A stretch of 16,517 nucleotides of DNA from Chloroflexia bacterium (GCA_025928215.1 JAICJW010000038.1:1-16517), one strand, 5' to 3'. Counted from the stretch's first letter, positions 1-6,799 are shown. Made by a program: numbers and translations. Notes: generated by a model not told the origin, from the sequence alone.

Positions 1-4
1 CCAA

Positions 5-61
5 GGATTTGCTCCCCCTCTCCTTTGCCGCCGGGCAAAGGAGAGGGGTCGGGGGGTGAGG
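5..61 (-). repeat. Palindromic repeat of the LTPRPP family; leader hairpin of the ECF operon
   Basis: Positions 15-29 and 34-48 form a perfect 15-bp stem closed by a GCCG tetraloop. The element ends in GGGGGGTGAGG. On the opposite strand it reads CCTCACCCCCC..., the same repeat family that lies inside genes at 5110-5176 and 9951-9990. Positions 5-29 are the exact reverse complement of 5152-5176. The terminal GGTGAGG lies four bases before the ATG at 66 and probably serves as the ribosome binding site, so the repeat supplies the translation signal and may affect access to it. Confidence 0.75.
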
Positions 62-65
62 TTTC

Positions 66-986
66 ATGCGTACACGATTGGGAATGCTGATCGCACTGTT
101 GCTCGTCGCGCTGATGATGGTGGCGAACACGCCGGTCGTTGCCGCGCCGGCGCCAGAGGCGGCGAGCGCGCTGACCTACCTGCGCGCGCTACAGAATGCG
201 GATGGCGGCTATCCCGGCTTCTCCGGGCCGGCGAGTGACCCGAGCGTCAGCGCGGACGCCGCGCTCGCTTTCATCTCGTCGGGTATTTCGCCCGGTGATG
301 TCAAAAAGGGCGATAGCAGTCTGCTCGAGTATCTCCACACGAGCGCGGCTGGTCTGAAGACCGGCCCGGCGGCGAAATACCTGCTCGTCGCGGCGAACAT
401 CGGTGAGGATGCGACCTCTTTCGGCGGCGCCGACCTCACCAGTCTGAGCCTCGCCGACAAGAACGCGGATGGCATCTACGGCGGCTCGTACTTCACCCAT
501 GCCCTCGTTATCCTCGCGCACGCCCTCGCCCAATCCCCGGACGCGGCGAAAGAACTGGATAACGGCGTCCTCCTCCGGGCACAACAAGTGGACGGCGGCT
601 GGGGTTTCGATGCGAAGGGCACGAGCGACACGAACACGACCGCGATCGTCGTGCAGGCGCTCGTCGCCAGCGGGCAGGGCGGCGACGCGACAACGCGCGG
701 CATGGCGTACATGGAAGGCACATTGCAGCCGAGCAACCTCTATCCCTTCGATGGCAAGAGCGGCGATGGCGACGCGAACAGCACCGCCTCCGTCCTGCAA
801 GCGAAGATTGCCGCCCGCGCGAACCCCGATGAGATCACGCGCACACGCGCCGCGCTGATCACCCTCCAGAATCCGAGCGGCGCCTTCGCCTTCCAGAAGG
901 CCACGCCGGACGACAACCTCCTCGCCACCATTCAGGGCATCCCCGCCATCAATGGCCGCGCCTTCCCTGCAATACGGCAGGACTGA
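66..986 (+). CDS. Secreted prenyltransferase/squalene-oxidase-repeat protein (intrinsic-factor-like alpha-barrel)
   Basis: A 306-residue exported protein. Residues 1-27 are a signal peptide (MRTR, a long hydrophobic run, then VAAPAP). The rest shows repeats typical of alpha/alpha-toroid proteins: GGYPGF at 47-52, GIYGGSYFTHAL at 136-147, DGGWGFD at 176-182 followed by TNTTAIVVQAL, and SGAFAF at 271-276. No DXDD or other terpene-cyclase catalytic motif is seen, so it is more likely a binding protein than an enzyme. The cobalamin-binding half of animal intrinsic factor and transcobalamin has this fold. The next gene encodes a DUF4430 domain, their other half, and an ECF transporter follows, so a role in capturing a corrinoid outside the membrane is inferred. 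The start follows GGTGAGG. The stop lies in a GACTGAGG repeat, 36 bases before the next gene. Family confidence is high; ligand is unproven. Confidence 0.85.
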   Translation: MRTRLGMLIALLLVALMMVANTPVVAAPAPEAASALTYLRALQNADGGYPGFSGPASDPSVSADAALAFISSGISPGDVKKGDSSLLEYLHTSAAGLKTGPAAKYLLVAANIGEDATSFGGADLTSLSLADKNADGIYGGSYFTHALVILAHALAQSPDAAKELDNGVLLRAQQVDGGWGFDAKGTSDTNTTAIVVQALVASGQGGDATTRGMAYMEGTLQPSNLYPFDGKSGDGDANSTASVLQAKIAARANPDEITRTRAALITLQNPSGAFAFQKATPDDNLLATIQGIPAINGRAFPAIRQD

Positions 987-997
987 GGGCTGAGGAC
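980..997 (+). repeat. GGACTGAGGGCTGAGGAC short repeat at gene end
   Basis: An imperfect direct repeat of a CTGAG unit that contains the stop codon of the upstream gene (984-986). The same word family recurs at 1850-1870 and 15011-15030, and in reverse orientation at 5227-5259. The nine-base GGACTGAGG at 980-988 is the reverse complement of 5246-5254. Confidence 0.5.
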
Positions 998-1022
998 GAA
1001 GAACGAAGCGGGGAGAGATGAC

Positions 1023-1844
1023 ATGGCCGCGAAATGGGCGACGAGACTGAGAAGGAGCGGGCGAGACTCCGTCCTCGATTTCAGCGGCCTGAAGGTCTTG
1101 TTCGCCGCGCTGCTCGTCCTCGTCGCGCTGACCGGCGGCGCGGGAGCGGCACAACCGGCGCGGGCAGCGGGGGCGGTTGGGATCGTCGTGCGACATGGCG
1201 ACGGACGGATCCTCTATGCGTATGTCCCGCTGACGAGTGATGCGATGACGGGCGCGCAGGCGCTTCAACAGTCCGGCCTGACGCTCAATGTCACGGCTGG
1301 CGGCGCATACGGTACGGCGGTCTGTGCGATAGATCATGAGGGATGCGATTCACCGAAGGAAAACTGCTTCTGCAAATCCTATGGCAACCCATCCTTCTTC
1401 TGGCATTACTTCGCGCGCGGCACCGACGGCGCATGGCACACCGCCAGCACCGGCGCGAGCAATCGCGTACTCCATGATGGCGATGTGGACGGCTGGTCAT
1501 GGACGAGCGGCGACAGCGACCTGCCACCCGTCACACTGGCGCAAATTACCACGGCGGTGCAGACGACGAACGCGCCGCCCACACCGCTCGGCGCTTCACC
1601 TTCTCTCGTGGCCGATGCCCCAGCCGCGCCAACGCCGGCCGCATCGCTCACGACCGCCACAGCGGAGCGTCAACCCCGCCTCGCCGCCATCGCGCCGAAC
1701 GGGAGCGCAACGCCAATCGTCGCGGCGACGAAGCCATCCGGCGCGTCGAAAGGGAGGGCAATTGGCGGATTCGTCGCGATTGTGGCAGTTATGCTCGCGC
1801 TCCTTGCGTTCGTCTCACGCGGCGCGCGACGAAGAAGAACGTAG
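1023..1844 (+). CDS. Membrane-anchored DUF4430 (transcobalamin C-terminal-like) protein
   Basis: A 273-residue protein. Residues 24-49 form a signal/anchor segment. Residues about 52-162 are a DUF4430 domain: GIVVRHGDGRILYAYV, a cysteine cluster (C101, C108, C115, C117), the aromatic FFWHYF at 125-130, and the diagnostic HDGDVDGWSW at 151-160. A Pro/Thr/Ala-rich linker (about 170-243) leads to a hydrophobic segment (about 248-265) and a basic RGARRRRT tail, an arrangement that would hold the domain on the outer face of the membrane. DUF4430 is the C-terminal domain of animal cobalamin carriers, where it closes over the ligand bound to the alpha-barrel. Here the barrel is encoded separately just upstream. 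GGGGAGAG at about 1010-1017 supports the start. The ligand (a corrinoid) is inferred. Confidence 0.88.
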   Translation: MAAKWATRLRRSGRDSVLDFSGLKVLFAALLVLVALTGGAGAAQPARAAGAVGIVVRHGDGRILYAYVPLTSDAMTGAQALQQSGLTLNVTAGGAYGTAVCAIDHEGCDSPKENCFCKSYGNPSFFWHYFARGTDGAWHTASTGASNRVLHDGDVDGWSWTSGDSDLPPVTLAQITTAVQTTNAPPTPLGASPSLVADAPAAPTPAASLTTATAERQPRLAAIAPNGSATPIVAATKPSGASKGRAIGGFVAIVAVMLALLAFVSRGARRRRT

Positions 1845-1849
1845 GGCGT

Positions 1850-1870
1850 ACTGAGTGCTGAGTGATGAGA
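1850..1870 (+). repeat. ACTGAGTGCTGAGTGATGAG short repeat between genes
   Basis: Tandem copies of an (A/G)CTGAGTG-like unit fill the 27-base gap between the DUF4430 gene and the ECF fusion gene. It is a low-complexity intergenic repeat of the same family as the one at 980-997. Confidence 0.5.
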
Positions 1871-1871
1871 A

Positions 1872-4637
1872 ATGAGACCCGCGATGTCGCCCGAGCAACA
1901 GGACATCCCAATGAACCGGGCGAGCGACACGAGCACTGCCTCACGCACACCTTCCGTACTCATGCCGCCCAGAGGGCATCCGCGGGACTCGTCACTTCAT
2001 CCCCTCGCGTGGCTCGTCTGGGCGACCGCTTGCACACTGGTGGTCGCGACGACGCGGAACCCGCTTTACGTCCTGCTCGTGACGCTCTGCGCCGGGGCCG
2101 CCTATCGAGCCGCGCGGAGCGTCCGCCCGGCGGCGACTGCACACTGGTCACTCATTTTGCGCGCGGCCTGGACATTGACGACGATCTCCATCCTCTTCAA
2201 CACGCTCACGGTGCATGCCGGAGACCGCACGCTTGTCGTACTCCCGCGCGATCTGCCGCTCGTCGGCTCGGTGATCGGCGGGCCAGTGACCCTGAATGCG
2301 CTCCTGTACGGGTGCGTCTCCGCGCTCGCACTTGGCACGCTGATCCTGATCTTCGCGGCGCTCAACGCGGCGGTTGGCTACGAGGAATTGCTCCGTCTCC
2401 TGCCCCGCCCCCTCACCGGCCTCGGCGTGACGATGACGGTCGCCCTCGGCTTCCTGCCTCAGACGATCGCCGCACTCAGCGAAGTGCGGGAGGCGCAGGC
2501 GGTGCGCGGCCACATGCCGGGAGATGGACGGCGCGGGGGCTATCTGGGCAGCCTCCCGCCGCTCATCGTGCCCGTGCTCGCCCTCGGCCTCGAACGGGCA
2601 ATCGCGCTCGCGGAGGCGATGGCGGCGCGCGGCTTCGGCGTCCCCCAGACCGAGAGCGTCCGCATCCGGCGCACCGCATATCGGGCCCATCCCTGGCGAA
2701 TGCTCGATAGCACCGTCACTGCCGGTGCGCTCCTTACCGCGGTCGCGGTCGCGGCGGCCACGCTGGGTGGGAGCGCGCTCGTCTATTACCCCTATCCAAT
2801 TCTGCTCTGGCCGCCTTTTGCTCCTCTGGTGGGCCTCACGCTATTGCCGCTCCTGCTGCCCGCGCTGGTTATGCCCTATGCGGGTGATGTCCTTCCCCCT
2901 GCCCCCTTCCCGGTGCAGGAGGGAGAAGCCGCTTCTGACCTCATTGCCGCTCCCTCCCTCTCCCCTCCCGGTGCGGGTGGGGCTGGGGGTGGGCATGTCG
3001 CCCGCCTCGACCATGTCACATCTGCCTATCCTCACACGACCGTACCCGTCCTCGCTGATGCCTCATGGGATATGTTCAAGAGCGCGACGACGCTCCTGCT
3101 TGGTCCGTCCGGGGCGGGAAAATCCACCCTGCTCCGCACCTTCAATGGTCTCGTACCGCACTTCACCGGCGGGCAGTTCGGCGGCGCGGCGACGGTCGCC
3201 GGACATGTGGCGCACCGCGCGGGGCCGCGCGGGATGAGCGGGGTCGTCGGTATGCTCTTTCAGGACCCGGAAGCATCCGCCGTCGCGCCCCGCGTCGCGG
3301 ATGATGTCGCCTTTGCGCTCGAACAGCATGGCATTCCCCGACCGGAGATGCGGCGGCGGGTGCGGGACGCACTCGACGCGGTCGGGATGGGGCATCTGGC
3401 GGAGCGGGAGATCGCGACGCTCTCCGGCGGAGAACGGCAGCGGGTCGCCCTGGCGGCAGCTATCGTCCGCACGCCCCGGCTGCTCGCCCTCGACGAACCG
3501 ACCTCGCAACTCGACCCGGATGGCGCGCGGGCGGTTCTCGACGCGGTTGCGGCGGTACAGGCATCCACCGGCATGGCGGTGATCCTCGCGGAGCACCGGC
3601 TGGAGCGGATCGTCCCACGCGCGACGGATGGGCTGTTCCTCCCCGGTGACGGCACGCTGAAGAGCGGTGCGGTGCGGGATATGCTGGCGCGAGCGGGCAG
3701 GCAGTCGGCGGCATGGCTGCCGCCCGTCGTCGCGCTCGGTCAGGCGCTCGGCTGGCAGCCGCTCCCCCTGTCGGTCGCGGAGGCTACCCCATTTGCCGCG
3801 CGCGCCGGGCTGATGACAATGGCCTCGCCACCGCTCCCCACGATACATCCCGCCGGTGTGCCACTCGTCGTAGCCTCCGGCCTCTCGGTCTCACTCGGTG
3901 GGCAGCCCATCCTCCGTGCCGTTGACCTCGCACTCTGCGCGGGCGAGATCGTCGCGGTGATCGGGGTCAACGGCGCGGGCAAGACGACGCTGCTCAGGGC
4001 ACTCCTCGGGTTGCGTAGGCCGGAGGCGGGCCGGATTACCGTCATGGGTCGCGACGTCACAGAGGCGGGCGTGGCAGCGCGCGGTGGGCAGATTGGCTAT
4101 GTGCCACAGCAGCCGGGCACGCTGCTGTTCGCGGAGACCGTCGCGGACGAACTCGCCTTCACGCTCCGGGCGCACCACCGGCAGGCGTTTCCCGCCCGCT
4201 ATGGCGACGCGGACGGCCTGCTGACCGCGCTCCGTCTCGGCGGCATGGCAGATCGCTATCCGCGCGATCTCTCCGTCGGCGAGCGGGCGCGCGTGGCGAT
4301 TGCCGCGACGCTCGCCAGTGACCCGCCGCTCCTATTCCTCGACGAACCGACGCGCGGCCTCGATCCCGACGCGAAGGAATCCCTGATCGCCATTCTGCGG
4401 CAACTGCGCGATGAGGGCAGGACGGTCCTGCTCGTCACGCATGACGCCGAATTCGTCGCCCGCGCCGCCGACCGTGTGATCCTGCTCGACCGGGGGCGAG
4501 TGATCGCGGAAGGTCATCCACGTGCCGTGCTGCCCGGTTCGCCCTTCGCGCCGCAGATCAATCAATTGCTCGGCGGCACCTTCCTGACCGTCGTGGATGC
4601 CCTGGCGGCCCACCGGCTGATGGCGGTCGAGGCATGA
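1872..4637 (+). CDS. ECF transporter energy-coupling module, EcfT-EcfA-EcfA' fused in one polypeptide
   Basis: A 921-residue fusion. Residues about 35-335 are the EcfT (CbiQ-like) membrane protein with several hydrophobic helices and two Arg motifs: EAQAVRG (207-213) and EAMAARG (248-254). These contact the ATPases in ECF transporters. A low-complexity linker (about 341-374) follows. ATPase 1 has Walker A GPSGAGKST (411-419), LSGGE (517-521), Walker B LLALDEP and an H-loop His in AEHR. ATPase 2 has Walker A GVNGAGKTT (about 698-706), a variant LSVGE signature (about 800), Walker B LLFLDEP and VTHD. EcfT, EcfA and EcfA' are normally three genes. A second start, ATG at 1911 behind AGGA, is equally plausible. 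The stop overlaps the next gene as ATGA, so it should form a complex with that S component. Confidence 0.93.
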   Translation: MRPAMSPEQQDIPMNRASDTSTASRTPSVLMPPRGHPRDSSLHPLAWLVWATACTLVVATTRNPLYVLLVTLCAGAAYRAARSVRPAATAHWSLILRAAWTLTTISILFNTLTVHAGDRTLVVLPRDLPLVGSVIGGPVTLNALLYGCVSALALGTLILIFAALNAAVGYEELLRLLPRPLTGLGVTMTVALGFLPQTIAALSEVREAQAVRGHMPGDGRRGGYLGSLPPLIVPVLALGLERAIALAEAMAARGFGVPQTESVRIRRTAYRAHPWRMLDSTVTAGALLTAVAVAAATLGGSALVYYPYPILLWPPFAPLVGLTLLPLLLPALVMPYAGDVLPPAPFPVQEGEAASDLIAAPSLSPPGAGGAGGGHVARLDHVTSAYPHTTVPVLADASWDMFKSATTLLLGPSGAGKSTLLRTFNGLVPHFTGGQFGGAATVAGHVAHRAGPRGMSGVVGMLFQDPEASAVAPRVADDVAFALEQHGIPRPEMRRRVRDALDAVGMGHLAEREIATLSGGERQRVALAAAIVRTPRLLALDEPTSQLDPDGARAVLDAVAAVQASTGMAVILAEHRLERIVPRATDGLFLPGDGTLKSGAVRDMLARAGRQSAAWLPPVVALGQALGWQPLPLSVAEATPFAARAGLMTMASPPLPTIHPAGVPLVVASGLSVSLGGQPILRAVDLALCAGEIVAVIGVNGAGKTTLLRALLGLRRPEAGRITVMGRDVTEAGVAARGGQIGYVPQQPGTLLFAETVADELAFTLRAHHRQAFPARYGDADGLLTALRLGGMADRYPRDLSVGERARVAIAATLASDPPLLFLDEPTRGLDPDAKESLIAILRQLRDEGRTVLLVTHDAEFVARAADRVILLDRGRVIAEGHPRAVLPGSPFAPQINQLLGGTFLTVVDALAAHRLMAVEA
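2891..2993 (+). repeat. Two degenerate GC-rich palindromic repeats within the fusion gene
   Basis: Positions 2891-2928 (CCTTCCCCCTGCCCCCTTCC..., then GGAGGGAGAAG) resemble the LTPRPP-type repeat in + orientation. Positions 2949-2993 (GCTCCCTCCCTCTCCCC..., then GGTGGGGCTGGGGGTGGG) resemble it in - orientation. They are read through in frame and encode the Pro/Gly/Ala-rich linker between EcfT and the first ATPase. Assignment to the family rests on composition and end motifs, not on long identity. Confidence 0.55.
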
Positions 4638-5608
4638 GCGGCATCAGGCGATGGCGCACAACGGTGGTGCTCGCGGTCACATCGCTGATCGGCGTCGCGG
4701 CCTTCCTCAGCCCGTTCTGGCTGGCCCGCGCGCAGACCGCCAGCGCGGATCGCACCGCGCACGGCGGCGACGCGCCCCTCCTGTTCGCCCTGATCGGCGT
4801 CCTCTGCCTGGTCGTTTTGCTCATTGAGACGGGCGGTGGCGCGGACCCGGACGCGAAGCGCGTCGCGCTGCTCGGTGTGCTCGTCGCGGCGAACGCGGCG
4901 CTCCGGCTCCTCCCCGGCGTGCTGGGGGCCAGCCCGATCTTTCTGCTGCCGATCTGCGTCGGCTTCGTCTGGGGGCCGTCGTTCGGCTTCCTGCTCGGCG
5001 CGGCGAGTATTGCCGTCTCCGCGCTCCTGACAGGCGGCATCGGCCCCTGGCTTCCCTTCCAGATGATGACGCTCGGCTGGGTCGGGCTGACGGCAGGGGT
5101 GATGGGGAGCCTCACTCCCCGGCCCCCTCTCGTACGGAGTCTTTGCCTTGGGGCAAAGGAGAGGGGGAGCAAATCCCGGTGTAGGGGCGCACGGGTGCCA
5201 TTTGGGCACGATGCGCGCGCTCCCACTCAGTCCTCAATCCTCAATCCTCAGTCCTTAATCGCCTTGACGATCTTCGCGGCGGCGTGGGGGTTCGGCTTCG
5301 GGGCGATCATGAATCTCTGGTTCTGGCCGTTCGCCGCGCCCGCGTCGCCCGCCGAGAGCGGATTGTACTGGGCGCCGGGGTTGGGGCTGGGGGAGACGGT
5401 GCGGCGGTATTTCCTCTTCTATGGCGCGACCTCCGCCGTCTATGATGCCTTCCGGGCGGCGGGCAACATCGCGATGTTCGCGCTCTTCGGGCGGCCCGTC
5501 CTCTTGCTTCTGCTGCGCTTCCGCGATCGGTTCACGTGGCAACCGATCTCGCCGCTCCCGACTCCGGAAGGGCGGGAGGAGGTGGGCATGCCCGATCCCG
5601 GTGGATGA
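4634..5608 (+). CDS. ECF transporter S component (substrate-binding membrane subunit), with repeat-encoded insert
   Basis: A 324-residue membrane protein that starts in the ATGA overlapping the stop of the fusion gene. Two N-terminal hydrophobic segments (about 9-34 and 49-67) precede a six-helix S core: KRVALLGVLVAANAALRLL, PIFLLPICVGFVWG, a GFLLGAASIAVSALL segment, GPWLPFQMMTLGWVGLTAG, TIFAAAWGFGFGAIMNLWFW, and a last helix ending in GRPVLLLLLRF. GPWLPFQM...GWVGL and GAIMNLWFWPF are typical of the S components seen beside alpha-barrel/DUF4430 genes. Residues about 160-209 are foreign to the fold and are encoded by repeats. They fall between helices 4 and 5, predicted to be a cytoplasmic loop. 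The likely substrate is cobalamin or a related corrinoid, from gene context only; riboflavin or another vitamin cannot be excluded. Confidence 0.85.
   Translation: MSGIRRWRTTVVLAVTSLIGVAAFLSPFWLARAQTASADRTAHGGDAPLLFALIGVLCLVVLLIETGGGADPDAKRVALLGVLVAANAALRLLPGVLGASPIFLLPICVGFVWGPSFGFLLGAASIAVSALLTGGIGPWLPFQMMTLGWVGLTAGVMGSLTPRPPLVRSLCLGAKERGSKSRCRGARVPFGHDARAPTQSSILNPQSLIALTIFAAAWGFGFGAIMNLWFWPFAAPASPAESGLYWAPGLGLGETVRRYFLFYGATSAVYDAFRAAGNIAMFALFGRPVLLLLLRFRDRFTWQPISPLPTPEGREEVGMPDPGG
5110..5176 (+). repeat. Palindromic LTPRPP-type repeat inside the S-component gene
   Basis: It starts CCTCACTCCCCGGCCCCCTC and ends GAGAGGGGGAGCAAATCC. Stem arms are 5123-5131 with 5159-5167 and 5141-5147 with 5152-5158; a nine-base stretch (5132-5140) bulges on the left. 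Positions 5152-5176 are the exact reverse complement of 5-29. The gene reads through it in frame as SLTPRPPLVRSLC.... Confidence 0.8.
5227..5259 (-). repeat. TCCTCAA tandem short repeat inside the S-component gene
   Basis: TCAGTCCTCAATCCTCAATC and the bases after it hold four copies of a seven-to-eight-base unit. Its reverse complement belongs to the ACTGAG...CTGAG family found between genes at 980-997 and 1850-1870. Together with 5110-5176 it bounds the non-family insert in the protein. The stretch between (5177-5226) starts TGTAGGGGCGCAC and looks like a further intergenic-type sequence. Confidence 0.55.
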
Positions 5609-5637
5609 TACCCAATCCAGACCATCGTCGCTTCCCG

Positions 5638-5643
5638 TATACT
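5638..5643 (+). promoter_or_regulatory. Possible -10 box (TATACT) of the CopC-like gene
   Basis: TATACT lies 57 bases before the ATG at 5700 in the 91-base gap after the ECF operon. No convincing -35 box is visible at 16-18 bases upstream, so the call is weak. Confidence 0.3.
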
Positions 5644-5699
5644 GGGAGAGGCGACGGGATACGTCGTTGGTGGCATCGAGGCACCAGAAGGAGAGCGAG

Positions 5700-6419
5700 A
5701 TGAGCATGCGACAATGTGGTCGGTTTCTCATCGTAGCGGCGATTGTGGCGCTGCTGGCACTGACGAGCGCGAGTATTGTCTCGGCACACGCGGCGTATAA
5801 GAGTTCAGACCCGCCAGCAAATGGGACGGTGCAGAAAGCGCCCGCGCAAGTCGCGATCACCTTTTCTGAGGAGACCGATCCATTGAAGAGCGGAGGTTCG
5901 GTCACGGACGCGAGCGGCGCGACGGTCTCCACCGGATTTAAGGTGGACCTCAACCAGCGGACGAATATGACGATTGATCTCAAGCCGAACCTGCCGAACG
6001 GCGCATACACCGTCAAGTGGAACACCTTCACGGATGATGACAACGGCATGGCGAACGGCACCTTTACGTTCACCATACAGGCGGCTGCTGGCGCCGGCAC
6101 GGCGACGACCGGCACCGCACCGGCGGTCGGTTCCTCGGCAGCAGCGCCCCCTGCGGCAACGACCGCCTCCGCCGCCACGACAACGGCAACGGCAACGGTA
6201 GCCGCGACCCTCGCACCAACCGCGACGCGGCCCGCGACGACTTCGGTCGCGACGGGCACAGGTGGCGGCGCAACGGCGACAACGGTTCCAGCCACGCTAC
6301 CGAATGCCGGCAATAGTGGCAGCGGCAATGGCACGCCATGGGCAATCGCGATGCTTGTCGTCGCCCTGCTCATCATCGCGGGCGGATTGGCCTACCGTCT
6401 GCGGTTGGTACGCCGCTGA
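5700..6419 (+). CDS. CopC-domain protein, membrane anchored
   Basis: A 239-residue protein. The ATG at 5700 follows AGAAGGAGAG and begins a signal peptide ending VSAHA. The mature domain (about 30-130) is CopC-like: H30 directly after the predicted cleavage site, KSSDPPANGTV, QVAITFSEETD, the GAYTVKWNTF strand, and GTFTFTI. CopC proteins bind Cu(II) outside the membrane through the N-terminal His and a later DxH motif. Here that motif reads DNGMANG, so the second His is absent and copper binding may be weakened. A Thr/Ala/Pro-rich linker (about 135-205) leads to a C-terminal membrane helix (WAIAMLVVALLIIAGGLAY) with a basic tail. No CopD partner is adjacent. The predicted role, handling copper or another ligand at the cell surface, is uncertain. 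Confidence 0.85.
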   Translation: MSMRQCGRFLIVAAIVALLALTSASIVSAHAAYKSSDPPANGTVQKAPAQVAITFSEETDPLKSGGSVTDASGATVSTGFKVDLNQRTNMTIDLKPNLPNGAYTVKWNTFTDDDNGMANGTFTFTIQAAAGAGTATTGTAPAVGSSAAAPPAATTASAATTTATATVAATLAPTATRPATTSVATGTGGGATATTVPATLPNAGNSGSGNGTPWAIAMLVVALLIIAGGLAYRLRLVRR

Positions 6420-6423
6420 GCGG

Positions 6424-6429
6424 TATACT
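6424..6429 (+). promoter_or_regulatory. Possible -10 box (TATACT) for the lipoate ligase genes
   Basis: TATACT stands five bases after the CopC stop and 59 bases before the lplB ATG. TTGGTA at 6405-6410 resembles a -35 box but the 13-base spacing is too short, so the call is tentative. Confidence 0.3.
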
Positions 6430-6487
6430 GAAGGTCGGGACATTGAGGCGCGGAAGGGCCACGCTCAGTCCTTCGTCGGAGGCGCGG

Positions 6488-6799
6488 ATGCACGGAGAAT
6501 ACAAGACGCCCGGCGGCAAACTCGTCGTCGTTGATTGCACGGTGCGGGAAGGCAGGCTCGCGGATGTGGAAGTGACGGGGGATTTCTTTCTCTATCCGGA
6601 AGAGGCCCTTGACACAATCACCCGCACGCTCACCGGCCTTTCGACCAGCCTGCCCGCCGACGAAATCGCGGCCCTGATTCACGCCAATGTTGGCGATGAC
6701 GTCACCTTTCTTGGCTTCTCCCCCGAGGCAATCGGTATCGCCCTGACGCGAGCAATGAGCGATGAGGGCGTTCGAAATTCGGAGTATGATGTTCGATGA
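6488..6799 (+). CDS. lplB: Lipoate-protein ligase accessory (C-terminal) domain protein, LplB type
   Basis: A 103-residue protein matching the stand-alone C-terminal domain of lipoate ligases. It begins YKTPGGKLVVVD, continues with a variable strand and VTGDFFLYPEEAL (about 29-41), and then an amphipathic region with LTGL. In Escherichia coli this domain is fused to the catalytic part. In Thermoplasma acidophilum it is a separate protein (LplB) required by LplA for lipoate adenylation. GGAGG at 6478-6482 fixes the ATG at 6488. The stop overlaps the start of the catalytic gene as ATGA, which suggests coupled translation and a 1:1 complex. The last residues (about VRNSEYDVR) come from an inverted repeat across the junction. 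Confidence 0.88.
   Translation: MHGEYKTPGGKLVVVDCTVREGRLADVEVTGDFFLYPEEALDTITRTLTGLSTSLPADEIAALIHANVGDDVTFLGFSPEAIGIALTRAMSDEGVRNSEYDVR

Noticed and set aside
1..65. Cobalamin riboswitch before the putative corrinoid operon
   Set aside because: Only 65 bases are available, filled by the palindromic repeat, and no B12-box-like sequence was seen. The true leader may lie outside the window.
66..986. Terpene or squalene cyclase
   Set aside because: Repeat units match the fold, but no DXDD or other catalytic motif is present, the protein is exported, and its context is a transporter.
189..1337. Long antisense open frame across the first two genes
   Set aside because: The sense strand encodes two recognisable families with ribosome binding sites. 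The antisense product is Arg/Ala/Glu-rich without motifs, as expected for GC-rich shadows.
5227..5259. CRISPR array
   Set aside because: Units of seven to eight bases without spacers, read through by a gene.
5255..6376. 373-codon antisense frame opposite the S component and CopC gene
   Set aside because: Its Val/Ala-rich start is the complement of the Thr/Ala linker of the CopC protein. No start signal or family motif was seen.
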